Shown: positions 33,490 through 44,939 of the stretch, one piece after another | Numbering within the stretch: the first letter of the stretch is position 1 | Layout: each line of letters begins with the position of its first letter | From: Paragorgia papillata | Taxonomy: Eukaryota; Cnidaria; Anthozoa; Scleralcyonacea; Coralliidae | Assembly: GCA_035771165.1 (NCBI GenBank) | Contig: JAWNZC010000106.1 | Location: 1,931,501 to 1,995,500, forward strand | DNA length: 64,000 nt | Direction of reading: 5' to 3' | Made by a program: the position numbers and the translations under genes | The notes under the pieces: generated by a model | Database searches by the model: none | What the model saw: only the letters and a program-made list of their open reading frames with translations | What the model was told of the DNA's origin: nothing

Positions 33490-36400
33490 AATTCTTATAG
33501 AGAAGTTATTGAGACAAGTAATAATCCTTTAAAATTCGCTTATAGTTAAACCTTTTCAAGGAATCACGAAGATTAGATGGGATCAGGTTCCAAATCTTAG
33601 GTCCTTGTGTATTTGGGGAGCACGGGTGGCGTGTGCTGTTAGCGCGCTGCCTCTCACCAAAAGTTAAGCCCGGTTAGACGGGGTTAGTACTTGGATGGGT
33701 GACCGCTTGGGAATGACCCCGTTGTCGAGCTTGAAACTAATGTGAGTAGAGTTGTAGTTGATCTCTCCTGTGCTTTGAGGGTTTTTCGCCGGGTTCTCCG
33801 ATTTTCCTCCCTCCGCAAAACCAACGCTTACATCGTGGTAGTCATGTTCAATTGGGGCATTTCGCTCTGTTTGACCACCAGTTGCTATAGGCAATAAAGT
33901 CATTAAAGTCAGAAAATGATACCTTATGACATGTTATATGAAGGTTATTTTTTTGTCTTGTATTGTGATGATGCACTTCATTGTTTGAAGTAAAAAGTGA
34001 GGAGATAGGTTGAGGCAAAAGATTGTTAGTATGCTGGAAGACAAAGCAACTAACTTGAATAATATATCATATATATTTAAAATATTTAGATATTTAAATA
34101 AGGGTAAAGAATGAGCAAGAAATGAGGAGTTTGTGACAATACGAACAGCTTTCTTCTGGCAAAGAAATAACGAATTTAAATGGGTTTTGTAGGTAGATGC
34201 CCAAATAATGGTGCAGTATTGAAGATAAGGTAATACAAGAAAATTATAGGGCAGTCGGAGAGTCTTTATCTCAAGGAATTGCCTTGATTTTGATAAAATA
34301 CCTATCATTTTAGATATTTTAGTTTTAATAGCATAGATATGGGGAGTCCATAATAAATTCTCGTGAATAATTATTCCCAAAATAGTTTGCTGGACTCTTT
34401 CAGTATTACTACCATTAATAGTAATATTAATATTATTGAGATCAGGCTTTTTACGTTTAGGGTGAAAAAGAATATAATTATTTGGTCTTATCAGATGTAT
34501 ACTTAATTTGTTTGCATAACACCACTCAATAACTTTTTTAAATTCAGTGTTTATTGTATGAAATATTGACACTATTTTTACCATTAAGAAATATATTCGT
34601 ATCATCAGCAAACAGTACAAAAGATAACAAAGATGACGAGTGCGATATATCATTAACATACAAGAGAAAAAGAAGTGGGCCAAGGATAGAACCTTGAGGG
34701 ACACCACATTTAATGGTTTTGAGAGTAGAACCAATATCGTTGAACTGGACACATTGTAGTCTATTTTCAAGATAATTTTTAATCATGCAGGAATGAGCAA
34801 TTCCACGAAATCCGTAATAATATAATTTATCTAATAGTATTGAGTGATCAACAGTATCAAAAGCCTTTCTGAAGTCTATGAATAGCCCAATGGTATAATT
34901 GTTACTTTCAAAGGCTTGAGAAATATTATCAACTAAATCTATAATGGCCATGGAGGTGGAATGGTTTTTTCGAAAACCATATTGATGATCAGATAAGATA
35001 TTGTTTCTATTGATAAAGCTAAGAAATTTGTTATAAAGTAGTTCTTCAAGAATTTTAGAGAAACAAGGCAAGATAGAGATTGGCCTGTAGTTGGCAAACT
35101 TGTGACAGTCATCAGCTTTGAATACTGGTATTACTTTAGCTATTTTTAGTTGGTCAGGAACAATACCAGTAGGAATTGAGGCATTAAAAATAATTGAGAG
35201 AGGTAAGACTAGAATGCTAATACAGGATTTTATAATTGAAATGTTTATTCCATCAACTCCTTCACTTCTACTATTTTTTAATGAATTTACAACTGAAGTT
35301 ATTTCGGATGGGGCTGTAGGAAATAGTGATATAGTATCATAACAGGCAGTAAGATATTGTGTATGGTGATTGGACAAGTGAGAAAAATGTTTGGAGAGAG
35401 AATGGCCAACATTAATAAAAAAGTCATTAAATTTGTTTGCAATTAGGAATGGTTCAGTGCATGTATTCACCGTTACAATCTTTCATAGTAGAGGGTATTT
35501 TTACTTTATGTTTAGTTCCAATAACAGATTTAATGGTTGACCAAGTAGCTCTTAAGTTATGTTTTTGTCTTTCAAGTTTACTATGATAATATGATTTTCT
35601 AGCTAATTTAATAATATAATTATATTTATTACGATATTTTGTATATTTAAGTTTATTAACTAATGTAGGATCCTTTAAGTAATTCTTATACAACAATTCT
35701 TTTTCAAAACAGGAATTTTGAAGTGCAGTCGAAAACCACGGTTTAGAATTAGTTTTCGTATTAATATTTCTGATTTTCACAGGAAAATGTTTGTTATATA
35801 TTGGTAGCAATATATCTGAAAAAGAGTTGTAAGATTCATTATTTGCGATACTAGTTTTGGTAATTTTTCTTATTTTAAATTTGCTAGGAGTATTTTTGTT
35901 ATTGATATAAGGTTGATAATTGGTAATCTGAAAGACAGGAAGATGGTCAGAAATATCATCAAAATTGTTTGTAAGAATATTATCAAATAGAGTAGCAGAA
36001 TGGGATGTAATCCTTGTTGGTTTTGATATAATAGGATAAAGACTGTTAGTTGAGAGAAGATCAATAAAATCTTTGGTAGGTAAATGAGAATCATAATTAA
36101 TTAAGTTAATGTTGTAATCACCCATGATGTAACGTACCTTATTTTCAAAACCGATTTTAGTAATTGTTGGGGTCGGGCAATCATTAAATAAACCAACATC
36201 GACATTAGGTGGTTTATAAACACAGCCAATAATAATATTTTTATTTTCAGGCTGATTAATTTCCAAAAAGACCGAATCGATTAATTCCTGTGAAACAATT
36301 TCAAGATCAGGCCGAAGTTTGTATTTATATGATGACTCCACAAAAATGCCAACCCCACCACAAATCTTATCCCTCCTAAATTTTGATACAAAATTGTAAC

Positions 36401-36557
36401 CTGGAATAGAATAGGAATCATTGGATGATTCATTGAGCCAAGTCTCGGATAAAGGAATGGCAGAAAAGGAAAAATCTACTGTAGATAAAAATTCAGTAAA
36501 GTCATTAAAATTTGTTTTGAGACTTCTATAATGTTTAAATGAAGTGTTGAGAAACAT
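33490..36557 (-). pseudogene. LINE ORF2: APE endonuclease plus reverse transcriptase
   Basis: The endonuclease part (367 codons from 36557) shows SETWLNE (catalytic Glu), GGVGIFV, YKPPN, MGDYNINLI (Asp/Asn) and ISDHLPVF (Asp/His). The RT part (from 35470, overlapping in a shifted frame at EYM(N)TCTEPF) shows RSEGVDGI, VIPVFK, NYRPISILPCFSKILEELLY, HQYGFRKNHST, GLFIDFRKAFDTVDH, KCGVPQGSILGPLLF and VLFADDTNIF. FADD is the catalytic metal-binding motif. A second frameshift near 34575 leads to the thumb (TEFKKVIEWCYANKLSIHLI, VLPYLQYCTIIWAS). The distal end GPKIWNLIPSNLRDSLKRF lies beyond the SINE. The order EN-RT without RNase H, and the C-terminus, suit the CR1/L2 group of the Jockey superfamily; the exact clade is uncertain. 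Confidence 0.9.
33616..33912 (+). mobile_element. 5S-rRNA-derived SINE (SINE3-like), copy 2
   Basis: The head has GGAGCACGGGTGGCGTGTGC, then AAGTTAAGCCCGGTTAGACG and GGTTAGTACTTGGATGGGTG followed by ACCGCTTGGGAATGACC. This last part is the internal promoter (A-box/IE/C-box) region of 5S rRNA with few changes. The body has TGATCTCTCCTGTGCTTTGA and CCTCCCTCCGCAAAACC; the tail is AATAAAGTCATTAAAGT. It interrupts the C-terminal coding region of the LINE. It is probably transcribed by RNA polymerase III and mobilised by a LINE. Confidence 0.8.
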
Positions 36558-36591
36558 TTAAAAATGTTGGAAGCGCGACCAGGATTATACA

Positions 36592-36783
36592 TAATATCTG
36601 CGAGACGTTATCTGGCCGTAAATATTAAATTTAAAAACGAGCTTTCGACTGCCAGTCTGCAGTCTTCGACGGGTAAACAAAGAAAAAGACTGCAGACTGC
36701 AAAAACAAAGACTGCAGACTGGCAGTCGAAAGCTCGTTTTTAAATTTAATATTTACGGCCAGAGAACGTCTGGCAGATATTTT
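36592..36783. mobile_element. Palindromic MITE nested in the LINE
   Basis: Arms 36592-36667 and 36707-36783 pair almost perfectly (outer ATATCTGCGAGACGTT...TCTGGCC; inner AAACGAGCTTTCGACTGCCA). GTTGAGAAACA occurs on both sides (36546-36556 and 36784-36794), a possible target duplication or a fragment of the LINE. The loop repeats AGACTGCAGACTG. Confidence 0.8.
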
Positions 36784-37679
36784 GTTGAGAAACAATTAGA
36801 AGTTTTAGCAAATATATTATTAAATTCTCTAGTTGTATAATATGCACAGTTAAACAATATTTGAGAATTTCTGGGAAAAATATCAGATTTGGATCAATAT
36901 CTGAATTATTAAGTAAGTGTCGAGTATCAGAATCGTTAAGGAATGGATTGAAATATTTAGAATAAGAAGATCATAATTTAAAGTTGCATAAAAAATTGAG
37001 AAAGCATTGAAAAGAGTAAAAGCATCAAAAATTGAGAAAGCATTGAAAAGAGTAAAATGAAAGTCAGCATCATCAACAATATGATAAAATGGAAATATTT
37101 CCGATAAACATGACTCACAGTACCATGAGGTGTGACTTGAAGAAATTAAGCTATTTTCAAGGACATTAAGTCTTGTACATTTTAAATGAAACCTGGATTG
37201 ACAAATAACACATGTATAGTAGGTGCTTTAGAACTATTACGTATACTTTGCTTGCACTCGTGACAGATGTTACTCATGAGGACAATACGATATACCACTT
37301 GTCTCAACAAGATACATCACAAAGTTGAATTAAAAAAAATAATAATAAATATTAATGAAGAAAACTAGTAGCAGTAATGAGGTGATAGACCCACTGCAGT
37401 AGCCCTAACTCCATAAATTAATTTATAGATTATTAATATATGCCTGAATAAAATAAATAAAGGGTTCAGAGACCAGGTCAATAAAAGTCTGTACATACAG
37501 AAGTCACATGTACTGTAAATCAAACAAATTAGGTAACTCAGAAATAAATTTAAGTATAAGCAAGAAAGTGTTCATAATGAATTCTGTTTGCAGCAGATAT
37601 ATTAGATTAGGTAAATCACAGACAAATATTAGTGTTTTGAAGAAAACTGGAAAGTACTCACAATCAAGTTAGTCATTTA

Positions 37680-38405
37680 ATATCAGGAGGAAGGAACATG
37701 TGTAATTACGCCATTAATGATTAATTTCCCAGCGCGGAAAGTAACCTTTTTACCATCTTCATATGCAGCAGACATCAACGGTAGAGCTTTCTGTTTAAGG
37801 TCTTGGTCTTCTTTTGTAAGATCTTCAATAAAATAAACATCATTCAATATTGCTCGATTCCGCTTTCCTTGGCGAAGAACTTCAGCTCTGAACGGCCTAC
37901 TGAAATAATTGAAGATTACTGTATATGTCTTGGACGATTTAAGGTCTTTCTGCCAGTTCGGTTGGCTATTTCAATCTGGTTACGGCAAGAGACTTCCGAG
38001 TAGCCTAGTTTGCCCAGTATGCTAACCACATGGGACATGCAATCTTCGCCATAAGATTCCGGAACGCCACCCATTCTTATATTATAATTCCTTGAATAAC
38101 GTTCCAGAGCAAGGAGTTTTGATTTCAGTGATTGTACTTCATTAGAAAGTGAAGTATTACTCGCTTTGACTTCGGTTAGCTCTGTTTTAGTACTGCCAAT
38201 GTCAACCTTGATGTTGTCCACTTCTTCTTGGGAATATTCAACAGAAGCACGTAGTTCATTGATCGTAATTTTAATTTCTTTGACTTCGGTCGCCATTATA
38301 CTGCAGACTCCTTACGTAAACTCTTTATTTGTTTAATATTACGGCCAAGTCACAGCCACAGTTGGTTCCAGACGGTTCTTTAGTACTACATTTGGATTTA
38401 GACAT
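37680..38405 (-). pseudogene. LINE ORF1 (coiled coil plus RRM/CTD-like)
   Basis: From 38296 down there is a coiled coil of about 60 residues (INELRASVEYSQEEVDNIKV ... SNEVQSLKSKLLALERYSRN), then NIRMGGVPES, then after a frameshift at about 37916 RNRAILNDVYFIEDLTKEDQ and YEDGKKVTFRAGKLIINGVI, ending VPSS-stop near 37682. Coiled coil, 'LERYSR..NIRI.G.PE' and 'K..F...KL.ING' are the ORF1p signature of L1/CR1-type LINEs, a nucleic-acid chaperone of the retrotransposition particle. An earlier start, MSKSKCSTKEPSG at about 38405, is separated by a frameshift. Confidence 0.8.
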
Positions 38406-38871
38406 AGTTTGCCTTTTATTGGCATTTATAAGAAATTTTCAGGCAAAATTTTAACAAATTTACGGAGCTCAAGCAGACATGTCCTCACTCCATCAAGAAC
38501 CGCTGACTTTTTTTAGGTAACCCTAAGGCTAGAGTTATTCCAACCTCCATGTGAATGCTACTACTCGAGTTATCCTGGGAGAGGAGGCAGTTGCTTGCTT
38601 AATTCCATTGCATTACTTTGTTGTTTCAAGGGACAGGGATAACTTGGTGGTTGTGTTAAATTACATGTGAAACATTGCCAAATTTGACCCAGTCTCCTGA
38701 GTTAACCTTACTCCAAGAACATGCTCAGGCTGCAAAATTGAACAAAAGGCAACTCAATTCTCACTTCCATTTTTACATTTAAGCTAGTTGAAAGTTATTT
38801 GTAAATTATTGTACATTATTGATTTTATATGTAAAGCAACTTTTTATTACTAGTCAATTGTTTATATCATA

Positions 38872-39165
38872 GTCAATCGGGATATGGTCTGGAAACTCAG
38901 CTAAAGTCTTTGTTCTATCGTTTTGTTCGCCTTTGTGCATTTTTGTGCACGGTGCACGGTCACAGAACACATTTTATTTTAGTATAATGAACGAATTGTC
39001 CAATAGCAACGTTTCAGTTCAATCACTCAACCGTGCTATTTAAATATTAGTAAACCTAAAATAAAGGATGTGCACGGTGTAAGGTATGGTTCAACATAAA
39101 ATCACAGCTCATTATAGGCGCTTTGACGTTTGCCGAGTTTCCAGACCATATCTCGATTGACTATG
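38872..39165. mobile_element. TA-type MITE, complete copy
   Basis: TAGTCAATCGGGATATGGTC at the left mirrors GACCATATCTCGATTGACTA at the right; TA at each end is the probable target. The interior has GTGCACGGTGCACGGTC, CCAATAGCAACGTTTCAG and TTTAAATATTAGTAAACC. Relatives lie at 50391 (right end cut), 44940 (reverse) and 19107 (reverse, diverged). Confidence 0.85.
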
Positions 39166-39945
39166 TTTATATGCTGTTCATTTTCATACAATACAGTTTG
39201 AACACAGCTGAACACAAAAGCTTCGTTTTGAGTTAGATTTGTATCCTCACAGACTAGCTAGTGAACTACACACTGACAAATAGTCTGATTAGATTGTTGA
39301 CTAGAGACTGACAAACACGCCGACTCTGAGAACTGAGTGAACTCGCAACTATATAGTTTGTACACGTACATCTTGAAACAAGAAAAACTACGTCAATGAT
39401 ACTGTATATACTCACAATATTGATAGTTGAGCCGAATTATAAGCTCTCTTATTAATATTTCTAATCGTCAGCTGACTTAATTTTTGACAGTGTATTTGTA
39501 CGGTAAATATTGAATTTTAATTAAGACACCTTCGTGTGTAAATCTTCGTTCAACGTACCATCAACGTAAATACTTAAAATCTATATTCATGTATACGTTT
39601 TCTTACCTTGGAAAAAGAATCTCATCAACGTTGAAAAGTTCTTTAAAATCGCCAAAACATTCACTGCATGTCTTCGAAATGTGTTGGAGAAAGTTCGAGT
39701 CTCCATACTCCAAGTGCTTGTTTTGATTATGTTTCATTGTTTCGTGGCGCACTATATATCACATTCACTGAAGCGCAATTTGGCTTACCTTCGTGAGCAT
39801 TCGTAGAACGTTCGTACTTATGAATAAGGCCCATGAAGTGCGTTTATGGTTTATTGACACCTTGATCACGTGATTGACGAAACACAACCCTGTACATCTC
39901 AGCTCATGACATAGCGGGTATAGTTTACAACCAGTATCCGCAAAA
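39166..39945. other. No gene recognised
   Basis: AT-rich intron sequence of eIF4G without identifiable element ends. It is followed by the isolated terminus CTGAAGTGAAATTTCGTTTC (39948-39967) that mirrors 32557-32576. Confidence 0.4.
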
Positions 39946-40149
39946 ACTGAAGTGAAATTTCGTTTCAGAGGCCTTTAAAAACGACCCATTTCGGATAAGT
40001 TCATTGGTATGCCGAGAAAATTAAAGCCAAAATTAGCTGATGGTACTTATTTTCTTTGTTGAATTATTAATTTAATTAATTAAGAAATTGCTTTTATATA
40101 TGCTTTATTATTAAATTTTTTTTGCACTATGCTGTTGTTTATATTTTAG

Positions 40150-40209
40150 GCAATAAGTGAATCAATGTATAGTGTTGCATATGCCAATATGTGTCGGTGT
40201 TTATTTCCG
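40150..40209 (+). CDS. EIF4G: eIF4G exon (MIF4G)
   Basis: A 60-nt exon, 20 codons, phase 0/0; acceptor ATTTTAG, donor GTAAGA. It encodes AISESMYSVAYANMCRCLFP. AI.E..FSVAYANMCRCL is one of the most conserved stretches of the MIF4G domain. The exon directly continues IFEK from 31829. Confidence 0.95.
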
Positions 40210-40373
40210 GTAAGAGTTGGTTTTCTATGTTAGTTAGCTTGTATTATATTTAAAAACGCTTTTGGCTATGAAAGCTAGATTAGATTAGAATTCCAAGTCA
40301 GTTGAAGTGCTAAAATCAGATTTAATATGTATTGTAGTATTCTTATTGTTTACTTCTTTGCAATGTCATTTAA

Positions 40374-40952
40374 GCCTGGATTTCATATATCGTAATTCAT
40401 CGCCGATCATCGGCGATACATCTTTGCGATGAATTGCGATGAAATAGGATTATGAAAACCGGTAATCGGGGACAATCCCCGATTATCGGCGATCATCGCA
40501 AGAACGAAAAAAAAAATTGTTTCTCCCTGATGATCGTCGACTGTCGCCGATGAATTAAGACAAGCAAAACAAATGAAAACCGAAATCCGATGAAATATGA
40601 CAAATTAGGACCCAGTCTCTAGAAGAAAACCAAGCACTTCAAACATGCATGAAAATGATGAAATTGCCCTGATTCTTCGGTTCTTCCCTTGTCTCGAATA
40701 ATTTTCGCACCCAGAAATTCTTCTTTCTATATTTCTTACATCGCATGAGCCTTTTCTTTTTCAGTAACAGCGCTATATATGACGAGTGAAAGCTTCGTAT
40801 AGAGTAATAATCTGTTGTTTAAGTTTAAAAAATATTATTTTCCCGCCTTGATTGGTGATGACCGGCGATCATCCCAGCGGGCAATCCTCGATCTTCGCAA
40901 GTGTGAGCATCGGCGATGATCGGCGATGAAATGCGACAAATGAACACCAGGC
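40374..40952. mobile_element. TTAA-flanked MITE, complete copy
   Basis: GCCTGGATTTCAT at the left and ATGAACACCAGGC at the right are flanked by TTAA (40370-40373 and 40953-40956). The arms are rich in GATCATCGGCGATGA permutations, which themselves form hairpins. A second copy starts at 63790 with the same TTAA-GCCTGG end. Confidence 0.75.
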
Positions 40953-40958
40953 TTAAGA

Positions 40959-41970
40959 GCCTGTTTACATGGATCCGAGTTACTCGGTCAGCCGAGTGGG
41001 TTAAACCTTACGTTATGTTTATACATGGAAGCAGTTACTTGACAAGTTTTAATATTCGGAGATGATTAGCATCAACAAAAATGACATGAACAACCGAACG
41101 AATATGGAAAATTCATCCCGCTGTGAATGCCCTACCCTGCGAGCAGCATGCCTGTATATTTACTTTTTTTGCAGGTAACCAAAAATAATTTGCAGTTAGC
41201 CCTGCGAGTGAAGCGAGCAACCGGAGTATCGAACACTCTTTTCTTAAAGTTTTTGATGGCATCAATTGATGAGTTTGCGTCTTCAAATACGACACCTATT
41301 AAATCTGGTCGGTAAATATTGCAAAAAGATACTGGGAAAAATAAAAATGTTGTACTATTCTAGCGTGCACAAGACCTTCTGACCCAGGTTTGCAGTTAGC
41401 TCCAGTCACTTGCAGGTAACGCGGTTACCTCGGATCCCAACATCTGACACCCATGGCGAGCAGAGCCTTCTTTTCCTTATTTCTTCGCTGAGAGAGAGGA
41501 AGAAAAGTAGGCTCTGCTGTATTCGTGTTTGGCTTCGTCCAAGATTCAGGACGATTTAGAAATAACCCGTTTAAGACCCGTTTAACCGGTTCTCGTTTTG
41601 TTTTCTGCTCTGATTGGGACTGGGTTCGAGATTGTAACCAAGCAACTGACATGCATGCGCAATGGAAACCAGTCACGAATACAGCAGAGCCTACTTTTCT
41701 TCCTCTCTCTCAGCGAAGAAATAAGGAAAAGAAGGCTCTCATGCTCGCAGGATAGTTTCTGCTAGCTATATGCCCGCGAGTTACCTATCCCGCCTTGCCG
41801 AGATCCCTGCTGCCGAGTTCTCGCCAGGGCGAGTTATTCGTCTGTCTCAAATATATAAACACTGCGGTGGGGAAAACAATGGCTTGTTCTACCGACCGGG
41901 AACACGCCATGTGCCGAGTATTGTAACTCGGCTGGCCGGGTAACTCTTCTGCATATAAACTAGGCATGAG
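40959..41970. mobile_element. Inverted-repeat element with nested hairpin
   Basis: The outer arms GAGCCTGTTTACATGG..CGAGTTACTCGG and CTCGGCTGGCCGGGTAACTC..ATATAAACTAGGC are imperfect inverted repeats. Inside, 41455-41535 and 41675-41755 are a near-perfect pair (GAGCAGAGCCTTCTTTTCC and its complement), i.e. a second hairpin element. ORFs on both strands in 41425-41755 are palindrome shadows. Confidence 0.6.
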
Positions 41971-42212
41971 ATCCCGTGGAATTTAAAAATTATTATCACC
42001 AATCCACGGTATCATCATGTTTGGAGGCTTGGCGTATTAATAGCGCCCACGTTTTATTAAACGGGAATGACGACGGTCCATTACCAAAAGCCTACTTGCA
42101 TCTAACCTGTTATTGCAACGATCACCTCTGATGTAGACACTATAGTTCGGAGCATTGGGTCACGAATTACGTATGTTCAAAAAACTTTTGAGTAGCGTTA
42201 TAGACCCATTTC

Positions 42213-42315
42213 GAACGTCGCTCTTCTCATGCGCCAAACCTAATCAAATCAGCGTAAACAAAAGATTTAGCTCATTAGGTTCGGCGCATGAGAAGAGCAA
42301 CGTTTGAAACAGGCC
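42213..42315. repeat. Short hairpin MITE
   Basis: GCTCTTCTCATGCGCCAAACC pairs with GGTTCGGCGCATGAGAAGAGC about 40 bp apart. The outer CATTTCGAACG/CGTTTGAAACAG is less well paired. Confidence 0.75.
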
Positions 42316-42316
42316 G

Positions 42317-42630
42317 GGCCTCGTGTATGCTCTGTGCTTTGATCTGCAAGATCTTGTCCCGTGACGTCAACATTTTCACCGCCAGGCGGTGAAAATTTAT
42401 GGATTTATAATTATAATTATAATCGAATTATGCTTTTTAACGTAAACTTATGCTTTTTAAGTTAAAACAGCAAGGAGAATTTTCAAAGTTAACCTTTCGT
42501 AGAAAAGTATTAATATTTGGCATAATTTGATTACATGAATGAATAAATTTTCACCCTCTGGCGATGAAAATGGCCGGTGACATCACGGGACAGGTTTTTG
42601 GAGATCGATACACAGAGACCATACACGAGG
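42317..42630. mobile_element. Inverted-repeat MITE
   Basis: GCCTCGTGTATGCTCTGTG.. at the left and ..CACAGAGACCATACACGAGGC at the right, with inner CCCGTGACGTCA/TGACATCACGGG and TTCACCGCC/GGCGATGAAAA. It is 93 bp upstream of an eIF4G exon. Confidence 0.75.
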
Positions 42631-42723
42631 CGTGTGTGGTATGGGGGTACAGGCTACGTTAAATTATGCCCGATTCCTCATGTTGGGAATGTAATTGTTT
42701 TCTTTCTTGTACATGCATTGTAG

Positions 42724-42861
42724 ATAAAAGTCAGTAGTCCTGATATAGAAGATGTTACTTTTCGAAAATTGTTATTGAATCGATGTCAAAAGGAGTTTGA
42801 GAAAGAAAAAGAAGATGAAAAGGAATTATTAGAGAAACAAAGTCAACTAGAAGGACTTTCG
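42724..42861 (+). CDS. EIF4G: eIF4G exon (MIF4G)
   Basis: A 138-nt exon, 46 codons, phase 0/0; acceptor CATTGTAG, donor GTATGA. It encodes IKVSSPDIEDVTFRKLLLNR then CQKEFEKEKEDEKELLEKQS and QLEGLS. 'V.FRKLLLNRCQKEFEKD' is diagnostic of eIF4G. The acidic/basic run after it is the variable linker before the next conserved block. Confidence 0.97.
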
Positions 42862-43524
42862 GTATGAAATATATTTATATGTTTTTGAAGTATATATTTA
42901 TAATTTTAATTAGCAATACAAAATCAAGTATTAGCTAACTATAGGATTGTTCAGTTGCTGGGTTGGTATCATTTCCTGTTTTTAAAACTCAAATTGTAGC
43001 TAATTATGGTAGTTCATTTATCGATGAGAGAGTCATATATGATTTTTGATATTGTAAACACGTTGCTGGGTTGGTATCATTTTTTGTTTTCAAATTGGTA
43101 ATTGTAGCAGGAAGATGCAGAAAATGTTGATGTTTGTGCCTGTGTATTAAAGTTCCAAGCATGCACGAGACAGACATTTAAAAAAATAAAAAGTAAAGTG
43201 TTTTCTTCTGCAATTTTTACGAACTACGTTTGTATAGTATCACGGTACAGTATGTGTGTAAGTGTTAAGCAAGGGTTAATGTGTGTATGGGATAAATGTT
43301 GTGATAAGTGATTATCATACTCCTTTTCATTCAAAAGAGTGTGGTAACAATTTATCACAATTCTCACTACATGTATACTAATCAGTTGAATAAAGGACTT
43401 AACGCGTCTGTTAGAACAATGAAATATGGGTGTGTCGTAACGTAAATAAGGTTTAGCTTGATGTATTAGACAAATAGTGTTTTTTTCTACGTCGCTCAGT
43501 TGGACACACGTGTTTAAATTACAG

Positions 43525-43632
43525 GAGAAAGAAAAGAAAAGAAAGAAAGAAGAAATGGATGAAGAAGCAGCCAAGAATAAGAGAAGAAAGTTGGGGAATA
43601 TTAGATTTATTGGTGAACTGTTTAAGCTAAAG
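43525..43632 (+). CDS. EIF4G: eIF4G exon (MIF4G)
   Basis: A 108-nt exon, 36 codons, phase 0/0; acceptor AATTACAG, donor GTTGGT. It starts with a Lys/Glu-rich helix (EKEKKRKKEEMDEEAAKNKR) and ends RKLGNIRFIGELFKLK, matching the conserved RR(R/K).LGNI.FIGELFKLKML of eIF4G. Confidence 0.97.
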
Positions 43633-43845
43633 GTTGGTAACTAGTATAAATTTACGAGTTTTTATTGTAAATCCTTGAATTTGATTACCTGTTGCAGGAG
43701 TTTCTATCCGCCCAGTGAACTCTATGTATACCTGGTAGGCTGACTCCAGTCAATCACGAAAAAGTGAGGCAAAAAATGGCGGACATGGGGAATTTTTGGA
43801 CGTCAGTTTCAGGCCCCTACGCGGTCATCTTGGATGTCAGTCTTA

Positions 43846-44474
43846 GGGGGCGATTACATGGACCGGGCTGGCCCGGTTAACCGGGCTAGCCCGGTTAACC
43901 GGGATGAGTTTACAAAACGATTACATGGAGCGGGCTAGCCCGGTAAGCCGGGATGATTTCAGGCCGAAATTCGCAATTATCAAGTAAATAAGGGCAAAGC
44001 TACGTTAGTTTTACTTCAGTTATACACTAATTAGTCTATTATTTATTTTGTAAGCCCATCGTTACTAAAAAGATTGTTAAAGTCTTAGCTAACCCAGGAA
44101 AGCGTCTTCACGAAGACTAATTAATTTATTAAATCTTCGCTTTGATCACAAAACACACAAACAACGTTGATGTTCTATTTCAGTTCCTTTCAGCACTATT
44201 TATTCACACAGTCAAGCAAACAAACGCGTATCGAAGCGAGTTCAACAGTTTTTCAGCCCGGTTTGCCGGGCTGAAAACGATTACATGGACATTTTCATCC
44301 CGGTTAACCGGGCTAGCCCGGTTGCGACAAGCGGGATCCCGGCAAACCGGGCTAGCCCGCTTGCCATGTAATCGAAATGTTAAAACAACATGTGTTTTAT
44401 ATATAAAGCGGGCTAGCCCGGTTAACCGGGCTAGCCCGGTTAACCGGGCCAGCCCGGTCCATGTAATCGCCCCC
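43846..44474. mobile_element. PIF/Harbinger-like MITE (TTA duplication)
   Basis: The perfect inverted end GGGGGCGATTACATGGACCG is flanked by TTA on both sides (43843-43845, 44475-44477), as in PIF/Harbinger. Both arms hold repeated CCCGGTTAACCGGGCTAGCC-type palindromic blocks, some reversed within one arm. No transposase or Myb-like ORF is present; the 146-codon + ORF and its - strand partner come from the palindromes. Confidence 0.85.
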
Positions 44475-44639
44475 TTAGTCTTTTTTTTGTCTCGCGGCCG
44501 AACCACAGGAGACCCAATCGTACACCTTCTTGCACGCGAACAGTGTTGTATTCCTTTTGTGTTTCCTTTCGATTTTCATTAGAGAGCTTAAGCAAGCTAG
44601 CCGAATCCGTACGACCCATTTACGTAGTACTGAACATAT

Positions 44640-44860
44640 ATGTAAAGTATGTTATAACTAAGTTATTTTCATTGTTCGTAGTGTTTGTGAAACATGAGAG
44701 AATAATGAAAATCACGAGGCTGCAAGCCGGGTGATTTTTATTGTTTTCGAATGTTTTACAAACCCGAGAGAACATTGAAAATTACGAGGTAATACTCTGA
44801 GTGATTTTTGTTGTTCTCGAGTGTTTGAAACCCCTGGTAAGATACTCCTACTCGTTTATG
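44640..44860. repeat. Interspersed repeat, copy 1 (related to 51390-51615)
   Basis: Units GAATAATGAAAATCACGAGG, GTGATTTTTGTTGTTCTCGA and GTTTTACAAAC.CGAGAGAAC recur two to three times as an imperfect dyad, ending CATAAACGAGT-type sequence. The same units appear in the other orientation at 51390-51615. Confidence 0.65.
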
Positions 44861-44939
44861 AAATACTACAGCAACACCTATAGAAATTCGAAGTAAGTAT
44901 TCTTAACTTGTTTCTGCCTCATTTGAAGCTCCGTAAAAT

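Larger units (their letters stand above)
33243..38510 (-). mobile_element. CR1/L2-like LINE, about 5.2 kb with two nested insertions
   Basis: On the - strand, 5' to 3': ORF1 (about 38405-37680), linker, ORF2 endonuclease (36557-35454), RT (35470-34544), C-terminal part (34580-33934), a 5S-SINE (33616-33912), the last ORF2 piece (33612-33490), and a (TTA)n-type tail at 33243-33275. A palindromic MITE (36592-36783) sits just 5' of the endonuclease. The 5' end is estimated from the ORF1 start; no target duplication was established. It is antisense to eIF4G and is dead (frameshifts in both ORFs). Confidence 0.85.

Noticed and set aside
33616..33912. A functional 5S rRNA gene
   Set aside because: Only the internal-promoter part resembles 5S; the 5' and 3' stem sequences are absent and the body and tail are those of a SINE found four times.
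44142..44582. 146-codon + ORF and its 100-codon - partner
   Set aside because: Both are read-outs of the CCGGGCTAGCCCGG palindromic blocks of the Harbinger-like MITE.
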